From assembly GCA_964627805.1 (NCBI GenBank), contig CAZVLA010000029.1:1-17584 (forward strand): a stretch of 17,584 nt of DNA. The letters are read 5' to 3'. Source of the DNA: CAZAMI01 sp964627805 (lineage in GTDB: Archaea; Thermoproteota; Thermoprotei_A; Sulfolobales; NBVN01). The notes beneath the pieces are model-generated. The model was not told the origin of the DNA. It was given only the letters and a program-made list of their open reading frames with translations, and made no database searches. Positions 1 to 7,256 of the stretch are shown here, in pieces (within the stretch, counting starts at the first letter, position 1; every line of letters starts with the position of its first letter). A program made the translations under genes and the position numbers.

Positions 1-82
1 AACTGTGTGCCAAAATGTTTAAAAACCTGTGCCAAGTCGTAGTTTTCGAGTTTATATAGTTGTAGCCTTTCATATTCAAAGG

Positions 83-292
83 GTGTTGGTGTCTGGGAAG
101 GCTAGGTATATTGTTTCCAGAATCAGATTGATCCTAGAGAGAAATAGTGGGTTACTAAGAGATGCTGACGTAAGAAAATGGTTGTGTATAACGTATCCAC
201 TACTACTGGAGCATGCCCCTATAAGAGATAAGGAGTTCTTCAAGACTCTCAGCACCTACCTCTTCAACAAGCTTCATAAGCAGCTTCAATAA
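83..292 (+). CDS. doubtful small ORF facing the integrase
   Basis: An open frame runs from about position 29 to 292. Possible starts are GTG 83, TTG 86 and GTG 89, next to a weak purine-rich stretch (aaaggg, 78-83). A TATA-like tttatatag sits at 51-59. The product would be about 68 basic residues with no signal peptide, membrane segment or motif that I recognise. Its 3' end overlaps the 3' end of the integrase gene on the other strand by 29 bp. It could be a small gene of the same mobile element or chance open frame. Confidence 0.25.
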   Translation: MLVSGKARYIVSRIRLILERNSGLLRDADVRKWLCITYPLLLEHAPIRDKEFFKTLSTYLFNKLHKQLQ

Positions 293-1445
293 GTTCTCTT
301 TGTCTTTTTTTCTTCCTAAGCACCTCTTCCATATTGTGTTCCGTCAACTTTAATCCACAGTTGGGGCAGAATCTAGCTCCCTCTGGTACCAAGGCTTGGC
401 ACCTTGGGCAAATCCTTATTTCTCTACTACCATTATTCTTGCTGCCATTCATCATCTTGTAAACTTGCTTTAATTCAAAGGCTCTTGTATACCTTAGCAC
501 CATGTCTACTTTATTCCACCCGAAATAGTTCATGATCCACCTAATATTCCAGTTCTTGAAGACCAGCTCATATGCTCTAGTGTGTCGAAACTGGTGTGGA
601 TGTATGTATTCTAAATACCTAGCTACTTCAGGGTCCCTGCTAGCTGCACGCTTTGCCGTCCTCTTAAGAACCAGGTACGCGAAGTTCCTACCAACGGGTC
701 TGCTTAAGTCATTCCTACGCGGGAACAACCATGATTTTGGATCGTTCAGTCTCGGGTGCTGGTACTTATACCACGCCATGAATACCTTCAAGTGCTCACT
801 AAATTCGGGCCAGTTTATCGGGACTTCTCTAGGCATACCGTTCTTCGTTACATCAAACCTTATGTAGATGGTGTCTTCATCGTTTATCACGTTCTCCCTC
901 CTCAGCAATACGATCTCCTCTATCCTAGCTCCTGTTATCCTCATTAAGCAGAAGAGAGCACGGTACATATCGTCTTGTATGGAGAACACTACTTTATCTA
1001 GAATATGTCCTGGAACGTAAGGGGGAGGAGACCTACTACTCATCTTAGCATGTATGCTCGATGGATACGGAAATAACTCCTTAATATCTCTCTCACTATA
1101 GCCAAGATACTTCAACACGAGCCTGAGCGGATGTATAGCACTAACTATAGCATCCTTGGTACTGTACCGGCTGTAGAGTTCCGAAGAGAGTATTTCCCAT
1201 TCATCTCTTGTGAGTTCTTTAAGGGGCTTTCCAAACAATCTCCTAGCAAACCAGCACGCAGATCTGAGCCTAGTGAGCCTAGTGTATGTCGTAGTACCGC
1301 TAGCCCTGATCTTCACGTAGTGGCTCTTCACCTTAAGGAACAACACGTAGTCTTCTGGTAGCTCGTTTTTCACTTCATTCATTAAATTCTCTATACGCTT
1401 CCTGTACATAGATTCAATATACTCTCTAGCATCCCTAGCCCTCAC
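264..1445 (-). CDS. tyrosine recombinase/integrase with C-terminal zinc ribbon
   Basis: This is a site-specific recombinase of the tyrosine recombinase (XerA/phage integrase) family, 393 residues. Residues 1-135 form a basic, helical DNA-binding part. The catalytic domain has the first Arg in GARIEE (R174), a candidate beta-hairpin Lys (K201), H284 and R287 in HQFRH, W310 in the usual His/Trp position and the nucleophile Y319 in LRYTRAF, so the active site looks complete. After it comes a zinc ribbon, CPRC (346-349) and CPNC (360-363), then a basic helical tail. The GTG start is supported by aaggtgat just upstream on the minus strand. Leucine codons differ from the neighbours: CTC, CTT, CTA and TTG replace the TTA that dominates in reverse gyrase and MCM, which suggests horizontal acquisition. 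No attachment-site duplication and no further element genes are visible, apart from a doubtful small ORF. It could be the edge of a larger element lying to the left, or a domesticated recombinase. Confidence 0.9.
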   Translation of the reverse strand: MRARDAREYIESMYRKRIENLMNEVKNELPEDYVLFLKVKSHYVKIRASGTTTYTRLTRLRSACWFARRLFGKPLKELTRDEWEILSSELYSRYSTKDAIVSAIHPLRLVLKYLGYSERDIKELFPYPSSIHAKMSSRSPPPYVPGHILDKVVFSIQDDMYRALFCLMRITGARIEEIVLLRRENVINDEDTIYIRFDVTKNGMPREVPINWPEFSEHLKVFMAWYKYQHPRLNDPKSWLFPRRNDLSRPVGRNFAYLVLKRTAKRAASRDPEVARYLEYIHPHQFRHTRAYELVFKNWNIRWIMNYFGWNKVDMVLRYTRAFELKQVYKMMNGSKNNGSREIRICPRCQALVPEGARFCPNCGLKLTEHNMEEVLRKKKRQRELIEAAYEAC

Positions 1446-1489
1446 TGGTAATCACCTTGGCTAGTCTTCGTTAGAAATGCTCTGCTATG

Positions 1490-1500
1490 TGTATATAAAG
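1490..1500 (-). promoter_or_regulatory. TATA box of the integrase gene
   Basis: Read on the minus strand, ctttatatac lies about 45-55 nt upstream of the GTG start. That would put the transcript start near 1468 and give a leader of about 20 nt containing the ribosome-binding site aaggtgat. Confidence 0.55.
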
Positions 1501-1540
1501 GGGTAAAGAATTCCTCCATCCACAGCTGTTCATAACTACG

Positions 1541-1592
1541 TATCAGCTGAGACAGGTTACTTCATCTATCGGTCGAGGGGACTCATCATCTA
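1541..1592 (-). ncRNA. box C/D guide RNA (23S rRNA peptidyl-transferase target)
   Basis: Read on the minus strand: a perfect C box ATGATGA (1589-1583), a 10-nt first guide, a degenerate D' box CCGA (1572-1569), a 3-nt spacer, a degenerate C' box ATGAAGT (1565-1559), a 12-nt second guide aacctgtctcag (1558-1547) and a perfect D box CTGA (1546-1543). The spacing is that of archaeal C/D sRNAs, which direct 2'-O-methylation of the base paired to the fifth guide nucleotide upstream of D or D'. The second guide is complementary to the conserved 23S rRNA motif UGAGACAGG, around A2602 in E. coli numbering. The N+5 rule then points to G2599. The rRNA match is from memory of the conserved sequence. The first guide would pair with UCGAGGGGAC, a target I do not recognise. 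Confidence 0.82.
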
Positions 1593-1594
1593 AT

Positions 1595-1603
1595 CTTTTA
1601 TAG
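1595..1603 (+). promoter_or_regulatory. TATA box of the plus-strand C/D sRNA
   Basis: cttttatag lies about 27-35 nt before the C box at 1630, so transcription would start near 1625, right before the sRNA. A candidate TATA for the divergent minus-strand sRNA (taaatact, minus strand, 1626-1619) lies at the 5' end of the plus-strand sRNA, so the two promoters appear to interlock. Confidence 0.5.
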
Positions 1604-1625
1604 CGTGTGAGGGCATAAGTATTTA

Positions 1626-1682
1626 GTGGATGATGTAACGACGGTCTCCTGAGGGATGATGTGTCTTCTCTTCACTGATTGT
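1626..1682 (+). ncRNA. box C/D guide RNA (23S rRNA peptidyl-transferase target)
   Basis: The order is C box ATGATGT (1630-1636, core TGATG intact), a 12-nt guide aacgacggtctc (1637-1648), D' box CTGA (1649-1652), a 3-nt spacer, C' box ATGATGT (1656-1662), a 12-nt guide gtcttctcttca (1663-1674) and D box CTGA (1675-1678). Both guides are exactly 12 nt, as is typical of archaea. The first guide is complementary over 10 nt to AGACCGUCGU, a conserved archaeal/eukaryal 23S/28S stretch (E. coli 2587-2596). The N+5 rule predicts methylation of the C at position 2590. The second guide would pair with UGAAGAGAAGAC, which I cannot place. It lies head to head with the minus-strand sRNA at 1541-1592, with the two C boxes 40 nt apart. 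Confidence 0.85.
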
Positions 1683-1708
1683 TTGTAAGGGGTTAAGTGG
1701 GTCATAAT

Positions 1709-1720
1709 AGCTTTTATTAC
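1709..1720 (+). promoter_or_regulatory. TATA box of reverse gyrase
   Basis: agcttttattac lies about 35-46 nt before the ATG at 1755. It predicts a transcript start near 1740 and a very short leader carrying gaggt. Confidence 0.5.
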
Positions 1721-1754
1721 TTGTATTACAATATTAATTCTATTGAGGTTAAGT

Positions 1755-4700
1755 ATGGGGCTCAAGGAGGAGGTTAAGGAGGCAGAACTTGTAGTTTATG
1801 GTAGGGGATGCCCCAACTGCGGTGGGTTTATTAGTGATAAGAGACTTAGGCTTGGCGTACCATGTACGTCCTGCTTGAGGGAAGTTCCTCGAGATAGAAG
1901 TATATTTAGAATATACGAGTTACTTAGATTATCGGGTAAGGTAAGGAATTACGGGAAGTTGTACGAATTTAGGAAGACGTATGAGGATTTAGTTAAGTTC
2001 TTTAGGAAATGCGTAGGTAATGACCCATGGAGTATTCAGAGGTTATGGCTTAAGAGAGTAGCTAAAAACGCGTCATTCGCTATGATAGCGCCTACTGGTG
2101 TAGGGAAAACAACCTTCGGTGCTGTAGTAGCTCTTTACTTAGCTATGAAGGGGCATAAATCTTATTTGATAGTACCTACAACAACACTAGCTATTCAGTT
2201 AGAGAGAAAGCTTGAGGAACTCTCAACTAGAGCTGACATAGTTGCTAAGCCCCTGGTTATCCATTCTAAGCTGAAGAAAAGCGAGAAGAGACTTAGGGAG
2301 GAAATGCTTAACGACGTAAATGGCTTTGACATATTAGTAACTACGTCTAATTACTTACTAAGAAACCCTGATAAGATACTCAAGCACGACTTTAAATTCA
2401 TATTCGTAGACGATGTGGATGCCGTACTTAGGGGTTCTAAGGCTGTTGACTTAATAATTAAGTTAGCTGGCTACAGTAATAAGGATATAGAATTAGCTTA
2501 TAAGGTCATAAAACTAAAACAGGAACTAGCTTATAGAGGCGGTGAGGATCCTGAACTTCTTGAGAGAATTAATGAGATTGAGGAAAAGCTTGAGGCAAAG
2601 AGGAAGTCACTAGGTAAGGTAGTAATAATATCATCAGCAACCGGTAATCCCAGAGGTACTAGAGTTAAGTTGTTTAAGGAGCTCATGGGATTCGAAATAG
2701 GTGCTAGGCCTGAATTCATAAGGAATATCGTTGATACTTACGAATACTTAAGTAAGGATAAGGTGGTAGAGCAGGTAGCTTCTGTAATTAGGACTTTAGG
2801 TAATGGCGGGTTAATATACGTACCTGTTGATAGAGGTATTGAATACGCTAATGAAATAGCTGAAGGACTACGTAAGTTAGGTATAAGAGCTGAGGCGATG
2901 CATAGTAAGAACATAAGAGCCATTGAGGGCTTCATAGCAGGCGATCTAGACGTACTCGTGGGTGTAGCTACTTATTACGGGGTACTCGTTAGGGGTATAG
3001 ACCTACCCGAAGTAATAAGGTACGCTATATTCGTTGGTGTACCTAGACATAAGATAGGTTTAAAGCTGAGGGAGGTTAAGGCACAGGATATACTTAGGTT
3101 ATTACCTATACTGAGGGACAGCGTAACTGATGATGAGTTAAGGAGGAAACTAGACACTTACATAGTAAGGCTTAGGAGAATGTTAAGGAGGGCTGGTGGT
3201 TACTTCTTACAGAGACTGAATGAGATACTATCTGAGGGTAAGGAACCGAGGTCAAGGCTTGAGAGGGAGTTCATGGAAGCTTACGAGTTAGTTAAGAGGC
3301 TAGTTAAGGATGAAGGAATCATTAGGAGAGTACTCGAGAATCCCGAAATAGCCACTGTAAAGGAGGGTGACGAGATCTACGTATTAATACCTGACGCACC
3401 GACCTACATCCAAGCAAGTGGTAGAACCTCGAGGCTCTTCTTGGGTGGTATTAGTAAGGGCCTATCACTGCTCTTAGTAGATGACGAGAGATTACTTAAG
3501 GGACTAGAAAGGAGGTTAAGATGGATCATCGATGAATTTAAGTTCGTACCGTTTAAGGAGGTTAATGTAAAGGACGTGATTAAGGAGATAGACCGTGATA
3601 GAGAATTAATAAAGATGATAAGGTCCGGTAAGATTCCTAAGCAGATAGTCAGTAAGGAGAGTATGTTTGAATTAAAGACCGCTTTACTCGTTGTTGAATC
3701 ACCCAATAAGGCACGCACCATCGCTAAATTCTTCGGCAGACCTAGCGTTAGGGAGTACGGTAAGTTAAGGGTCTATGAAGTTAACCTAGGTAATTACACC
3801 TTACTAATAACAGCTAGTGGTGGGCACATCTACGACTTGATACAGGAGCTTTATGGAGGCGTAGATAATGTCTTCGGTGTAGCTTATACCGTAGAAGAGG
3901 GACGTAAGGTTCGTTTCATACCTATATACACGACGCTTAAGAGGTGCTTAGATAAAGGGCACCAATTCGCTATAGAACCAGCACCAGGTAGTAAGCTAAA
4001 ATGCCCCTCATGTGGTTCAGAGAATATATACGATGCATACACAGCTGTAGAGGCTATTAGAGATGTTGCTTTAGAGGTTGACGAAATATTAGTTGGTACT
4101 GACCCCGATACTGAGGGAGAGAAAATAGCTTTTGATATAGTGAATATAACGCTACCCTACAATAGTAATGTGAAGAGGGTTGAGTTTCACGAAGTTACTA
4201 GGAGAGCTATAATCAACGCAATAAATAATCCTAGGGACATCGATTTAAACCTAGTTAAGGCTCAATTAGTTAGGAGAATCGAGGATAGGTGGATAGGATT
4301 CTCGCTATCTAAGCAATTACAGACGGAGTTCTGGCAACTATTCTGTAGGGAGCTTGATAAGCTACAGCAGAGCATGGGCATGCCAGACTCGAGCTTTAGG
4401 GGGTATAGGGAGTTATGCCTAAGGTTTAGAGGCAGTTATAGAAACTTAAGCGCTGGTAGAGTACAGACACCCGTCCTAGGGTGGGTTATTGATGCATATG
4501 AAAAGTATAAAGCGTCTCATAGGTACTACCTAGTAATTACATTGAATGGTAATAGATTAGAGATCCCAATAACTGATGACTCCCTAGCCAGGAGAATAAG
4601 GAGGGATAAGGAGAGGAAGGTAATAGTTAATGTAGTGAAGATCAAGGAGTACGAGGAAGAGTTAGGGCCTCTACCACCATACACTACAGATGCTGCTCTA

Positions 4701-5615
4701 TCCGACATAAATAGTAGGTTAAGAATACCTTCAGCTCAAGCAATGAAGATCCTGCAGGACCTCTTTGAGTTAGGTTTCATAACGTACCACAGAACCGACA
4801 GTACTAGGATATCAGATGTAGGTATCTCCGTAGCTAGGGAATACCTAAGTGAGGAGTTAGGTGATGAGTATAGACAGTACTTCCATCCGAGAAGGTGGGG
4901 TGAAGGAGGGGCTCATGAAGGTATAAGACCTACTAGACCCGTAGATGCGCAAACGCTAAGGAAGCTTATTTCCGAGGGTATTATCGAGCCTGTCAGGAGG
5001 TTAACCAGGGATCACTATAGGGTTTATGACTTAATTTTTAGGAGGTTCATAGCATCACAATGTAGAGCTGCTAAGGTAATGAGGGAGGACGTCGAGGCTG
5101 AAATATCCGTCGTTTTAAGTAATGGAGAGTTAATTAATTTAGGTAGTGTTAAGTTCAGTATATATACTAATGTACTCTTCGATGGTTTCTTAAGGTACTA
5201 CAGCTACATTAAGGTACTACCTAAGCTAGGTACTGGAAAGTATGAGGTTATGGAGTCATCAGTAATTAGGAAGTCGGAGTATCCGTTACATACTGAGGCC
5301 TCATTAATAAAGAAGATGCGTGAGAGGGAGATAGGTAGGCCTAGCACTTATGCTAAGATAGTTGACACGCTCTTTAAGAGAAGATACATACATTATAGGG
5401 GTAGAGAAGGGGGAGGTATAGTACCTTCAATACTGGGTATGCAGGTGTACAAGTACCTCATGAGTAGGTATAGGAACTTAGTTAGTGAGGAGAGAACGAG
5501 AGTGCTGGAGCGTAAGATGAGAGAGGTTGAAGAGGGCAAAACAGATTATAACGACGTTGTAAAAGAATTGCATAAGGAGTTAGAGAGTGAGGTCGGCATA
5601 AGAATAGGTGTGTGA
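1755..5615 (+). CDS. rgy: reverse gyrase
   Basis: Reverse gyrase introduces positive supercoils using ATP and is the hallmark enzyme of hyperthermophiles. The ATG at 1755 is preferred (1286 residues) because gaggt stands just before it; an in-frame TTG at 1743 would add four residues. Seen in order: an N-terminal zinc finger CPNC...CTSC (from C19), the SF2 helicase domain with Walker A APTGVGKTT (112-120), FVDDVD as motif II and SSATGNPRG as motif III, then the topoisomerase IA half with Toprim VVESPNKA (E648) and the acidic triad DPDTE (783-787). The 5Y-CAP part has LSAGRVQTP and the catalytic tyrosine Y1011 in ITYHRTDST. The second zinc finger before DPDTE is incomplete: RCLDKGHQF has Lys where a Cys is expected, while CPSC follows normally. 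Length is at the upper end for the family. The next gene begins 4 nt after the stop, so they probably share a transcript. Confidence 0.97.
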   Translation: MGLKEEVKEAELVVYGRGCPNCGGFISDKRLRLGVPCTSCLREVPRDRSIFRIYELLRLSGKVRNYGKLYEFRKTYEDLVKFFRKCVGNDPWSIQRLWLKRVAKNASFAMIAPTGVGKTTFGAVVALYLAMKGHKSYLIVPTTTLAIQLERKLEELSTRADIVAKPLVIHSKLKKSEKRLREEMLNDVNGFDILVTTSNYLLRNPDKILKHDFKFIFVDDVDAVLRGSKAVDLIIKLAGYSNKDIELAYKVIKLKQELAYRGGEDPELLERINEIEEKLEAKRKSLGKVVIISSATGNPRGTRVKLFKELMGFEIGARPEFIRNIVDTYEYLSKDKVVEQVASVIRTLGNGGLIYVPVDRGIEYANEIAEGLRKLGIRAEAMHSKNIRAIEGFIAGDLDVLVGVATYYGVLVRGIDLPEVIRYAIFVGVPRHKIGLKLREVKAQDILRLLPILRDSVTDDELRRKLDTYIVRLRRMLRRAGGYFLQRLNEILSEGKEPRSRLEREFMEAYELVKRLVKDEGIIRRVLENPEIATVKEGDEIYVLIPDAPTYIQASGRTSRLFLGGISKGLSLLLVDDERLLKGLERRLRWIIDEFKFVPFKEVNVKDVIKEIDRDRELIKMIRSGKIPKQIVSKESMFELKTALLVVESPNKARTIAKFFGRPSVREYGKLRVYEVNLGNYTLLITASGGHIYDLIQELYGGVDNVFGVAYTVEEGRKVRFIPIYTTLKRCLDKGHQFAIEPAPGSKLKCPSCGSENIYDAYTAVEAIRDVALEVDEILVGTDPDTEGEKIAFDIVNITLPYNSNVKRVEFHEVTRRAIINAINNPRDIDLNLVKAQLVRRIEDRWIGFSLSKQLQTEFWQLFCRELDKLQQSMGMPDSSFRGYRELCLRFRGSYRNLSAGRVQTPVLGWVIDAYEKYKASHRYYLVITLNGNRLEIPITDDSLARRIRRDKERKVIVNVVKIKEYEEELGPLPPYTTDAALSDINSRLRIPSAQAMKILQDLFELGFITYHRTDSTRISDVGISVAREYLSEELGDEYRQYFHPRRWGEGGAHEGIRPTRPVDAQTLRKLISEGIIEPVRRLTRDHYRVYDLIFRRFIASQCRAAKVMREDVEAEISVVLSNGELINLGSVKFSIYTNVLFDGFLRYYSYIKVLPKLGTGKYEVMESSVIRKSEYPLHTEASLIKKMREREIGRPSTYAKIVDTLFKRRYIHYRGREGGGIVPSILGMQVYKYLMSRYRNLVSEERTRVLERKMREVEEGKTDYNDVVKELHKELESEVGIRIGV

Positions 5616-5619
5616 ATTG

Positions 5620-6450
5620 ATGAGTAAGAGTAACAAGTCTGGAGGTAAGGTCCTATCGCTAGCTGTAATAAGGGCGAACTTAGGTACCTCAATAAAAGAG
5701 TACATTTCAGTAATTACCGAGACTATAAAGGAGATAGCACATAGTAACGTAATAGCTGTTATTATACCAGCACTAGTTAACCCTCTTCATGACTTTCTAT
5801 TTGGTAGGAGGAGGTATAATAGTTATAGGAACCACTTAAATACTATACTATCTAAGCTAAACGCTATATCTAGGAAGTACGGTAAGATAATAATACTTAC
5901 CCCAGTACTTCGTAGGGCAGGTAATAAGATCTACGTAACAAACACCATAATACCACCTATAGGGGGCCCCATATATAAAGGTAAGACATTCACTTCAATA
6001 AATAACTTAACTAACGTAGGTAAGGATCTAGAAATGATAAATATTGAGGACATAAACTTATGCTTCGTAATGCTTGACGACATAGAGATACCTGAGGTGT
6101 TTAGGGCATGCGTACTTAAGGGAGGGGATGCTGCCGTAATAGTTCAGTTACCTACCCTAACATACCGTGAACCCTCATTAACACTCTCGCTATCGATAGT
6201 TAGAGCTAGGGAGAATAAACTGCCCGTAATAGGTGTTGGGGGGTACTTAGAGGATGGAGCTCAACAACCGTCGTTCGTCATAGGTAGGGACGGTGCTGTA
6301 ATAGACTCTACGGACTCACTACAGCCAGATATATTTGAGGTTGAGATAAGGGAGAGCGAGAGAAGGATTAACATAACATTAGCTAGGAAGTATATGAAGT
6401 TAATAAAAGAGCTGCAGGCAAGTCACGTACTTAGTAGGTATAGGGGCTAA
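5620..6450 (+). CDS. nitrilase-superfamily (C-N hydrolase fold) protein, probably non-catalytic
   Basis: A 276-residue protein that follows the nitrilase/CN-hydrolase fold. It has beta strand then VIAVIIPALVNP where active enzymes have ...PE, a candidate Lys region IYKGKTF, then a strand followed by LDDIEIPEVFRACVLKGGD, matching the family's CYDxRFPExxRxLxxxGA. At the catalytic Glu the sequence has Ala (PA for PE), and Leu stands where the Cys six residues before Pro should be. Two of the three catalytic residues therefore seem lost, and the Lys may be retained. A nearby Cys (LCF) is three residues too early. ATG 5620 follows ggtgtgtga; GTG 5608 would overlap the reverse gyrase stop. The 4-nt spacing to reverse gyrase implies translational coupling. 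What it binds is unknown; a role as a scaffold or ligand sensor is a guess. Confidence 0.7.
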   Translation: MSKSNKSGGKVLSLAVIRANLGTSIKEYISVITETIKEIAHSNVIAVIIPALVNPLHDFLFGRRRYNSYRNHLNTILSKLNAISRKYGKIIILTPVLRRAGNKIYVTNTIIPPIGGPIYKGKTFTSINNLTNVGKDLEMINIEDINLCFVMLDDIEIPEVFRACVLKGGDAAVIVQLPTLTYREPSLTLSLSIVRARENKLPVIGVGGYLEDGAQQPSFVIGRDGAVIDSTDSLQPDIFEVEIRESERRINITLARKYMKLIKELQASHVLSRYRG

Positions 6451-6513
6451 GTCCCTAACTAAACAAATTCATTTTACCTAATCAAAGTACATCACTACTA
6501 AGACAACTGCTGA

Positions 6514-6530
6514 GTTAAATAATTAAATAG
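6514..6530 (+). promoter_or_regulatory. AT-rich TATA region before the 6564 gene
   Basis: gttaaataattaaatag lies 34-50 nt upstream of the ATG at 6564, and gaggga stands near the start codon. This fits a short-leader archaeal promoter, which would separate this gene from the reverse gyrase operon. Confidence 0.45.
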
Positions 6531-6563
6531 ACTGATTAAGCATAAGCTCTTGAGGGAGACCCT

Positions 6564-6929
6564 ATGGGGTGCAGTGACTTAGAGCGGACTATTAAGATAA
6601 GAGTTAAGAGTATAAATGACTTAGCTAGAATGGCTGCTTCAAGCATAGCTTTCGGACAGCCGACCTACATATTAAGGTTCCATGACAGAAGGAATAATAC
6701 TGTTGTTTACGGCATATTGGCAGTGTTCCGTGATTACTATAAGCTTTATGGTATACCACTATTCTATTATTACGAAGACTCTAAAGGAGAGGTACCGATG
6801 AACGCTAATTACGTGTTAGTGAAAACCGAGAGTAACGAGGAAAGGATAGAGTTAAGTAGGGGGTCTAAACCTGGGTATGTAGTTATACCTATAATAAACT
6901 TAGAGCACCCACCTAAGTTCCTTGAGTAA
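6564..6929 (+). CDS. small hypothetical protein
   Basis: A 121-residue protein that I do not recognise. It begins with the ATG at 6564 after gagggag at usual spacing. It is soluble-looking, with no signal peptide or membrane segment. The middle is rich in aromatic residues (YGILAVFRDYYKLYGIPLFYYY), suggesting alternating beta strands, and the C-terminal part is strand-rich (YVVIPIINLEHPP). Codon use (TTA, AGG, GGT) matches the surrounding chromosomal genes, so it is likely a native gene. It sits alone between the reverse gyrase pair and an RNA gene cluster. Its stop lies about 13 nt before the C box of the next sRNA, which may therefore be processed from the same transcript. Confidence 0.75.
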   Translation: MGCSDLERTIKIRVKSINDLARMAASSIAFGQPTYILRFHDRRNNTVVYGILAVFRDYYKLYGIPLFYYYEDSKGEVPMNANYVLVKTESNEERIELSRGSKPGYVVIPIINLEHPPKFLE

Positions 6930-6939
6930 GCTCACGTAT

Positions 6940-7003
6940 TACGTGATGAGGCCGACGTAGACTTACCCAAGTAGGGGATGAGGAAGGGTTGATAGGCTGA
7001 TAC
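6940..7003 (+). ncRNA. box C/D guide RNA candidate
   Basis: The order is a perfect C box GTGATGA (6943-6949), a 12-nt guide ggccgacgtaga (6950-6961), a degenerate D' box CTTA (6962-6965), a 12-nt spacer, C' box ATGAGGA (6978-6984, one mismatch), a 12-nt guide agggttgatagg (6985-6996) and a perfect D box CTGA (6997-7000). The guides would pair with UCUACGUCGGCC and CCUAUCAACCCU. I cannot place either in rRNA or tRNA from memory. It lies between the stop of the 6564 gene and the promoter of tRNA-Lys and may depend on readthrough from upstream, since I see no clear TATA box of its own. Confidence 0.7.
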
Positions 7004-7010
7004 AGCTAAA

Positions 7011-7019
7011 GCTTAAAAT
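7011..7019 (+). promoter_or_regulatory. TATA box of tRNA-Lys
   Basis: gcttaaaat lies 27-35 nt upstream of the mature 5' end of the tRNA at 7046, the usual distance for an archaeal tRNA promoter. Confidence 0.6.
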
Positions 7020-7045
7020 CTGGAGTAGTCTTACTTAGATTGAAA

Positions 7046-7141
<96 letters not shown>

Positions 7142-7200
7142 CATTCATATCAAACAACTTACTTCATGGTTTTCCATAACTACCATCACTTTCTCAAGGC

Positions 7201-7256
7201 TAAATCAGAAACACGAGCCCTCATCATTGATCAGCGGGAACCTAATCATCATTACC
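7201..7256 (-). ncRNA. box C/D guide RNA
   Basis: Read on the minus strand: a perfect C box ATGATGA (7252-7246), an 11-nt guide ttaggttcccg (7245-7235), a perfect D' box CTGA (7234-7231), a 3-nt spacer, a perfect C' box ATGATGA (7227-7221), a 12-nt guide gggctcgtgttt (7220-7209) and a perfect D box CTGA (7208-7205). All four boxes match consensus, which makes this the cleanest motif set of the four sRNAs here. The targets would be CGGGAACCUAA and AAACACGAGCCC, which I cannot place. It is convergent with tRNA-Lys. A perfect 7-bp hairpin (7255-7274) lies directly 5' of the C box. Alternatively, CUAAGG before C can pair with CCUUGAG after D as a terminal stem with one bulge. Confidence 0.88.

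Noticed and set aside
532..1361. Several plus-strand open frames opposite the integrase
   Set aside because: They are antisense to a gene with a complete recombinase active site and have no ribosome-binding site or known motif.
3404..3721. Minus-strand open frame of 105 codons within reverse gyrase
   Set aside because: It is composed of Ser/Leu-rich reverse complements of the gyrase codons and has no support of its own.
6985..7000. Similarity of ggttgataggct to a conserved stretch near the 3' end of bacterial 23S rRNA
   Set aside because: The match is in sense orientation, so the guide could not pair with it; treated as chance.
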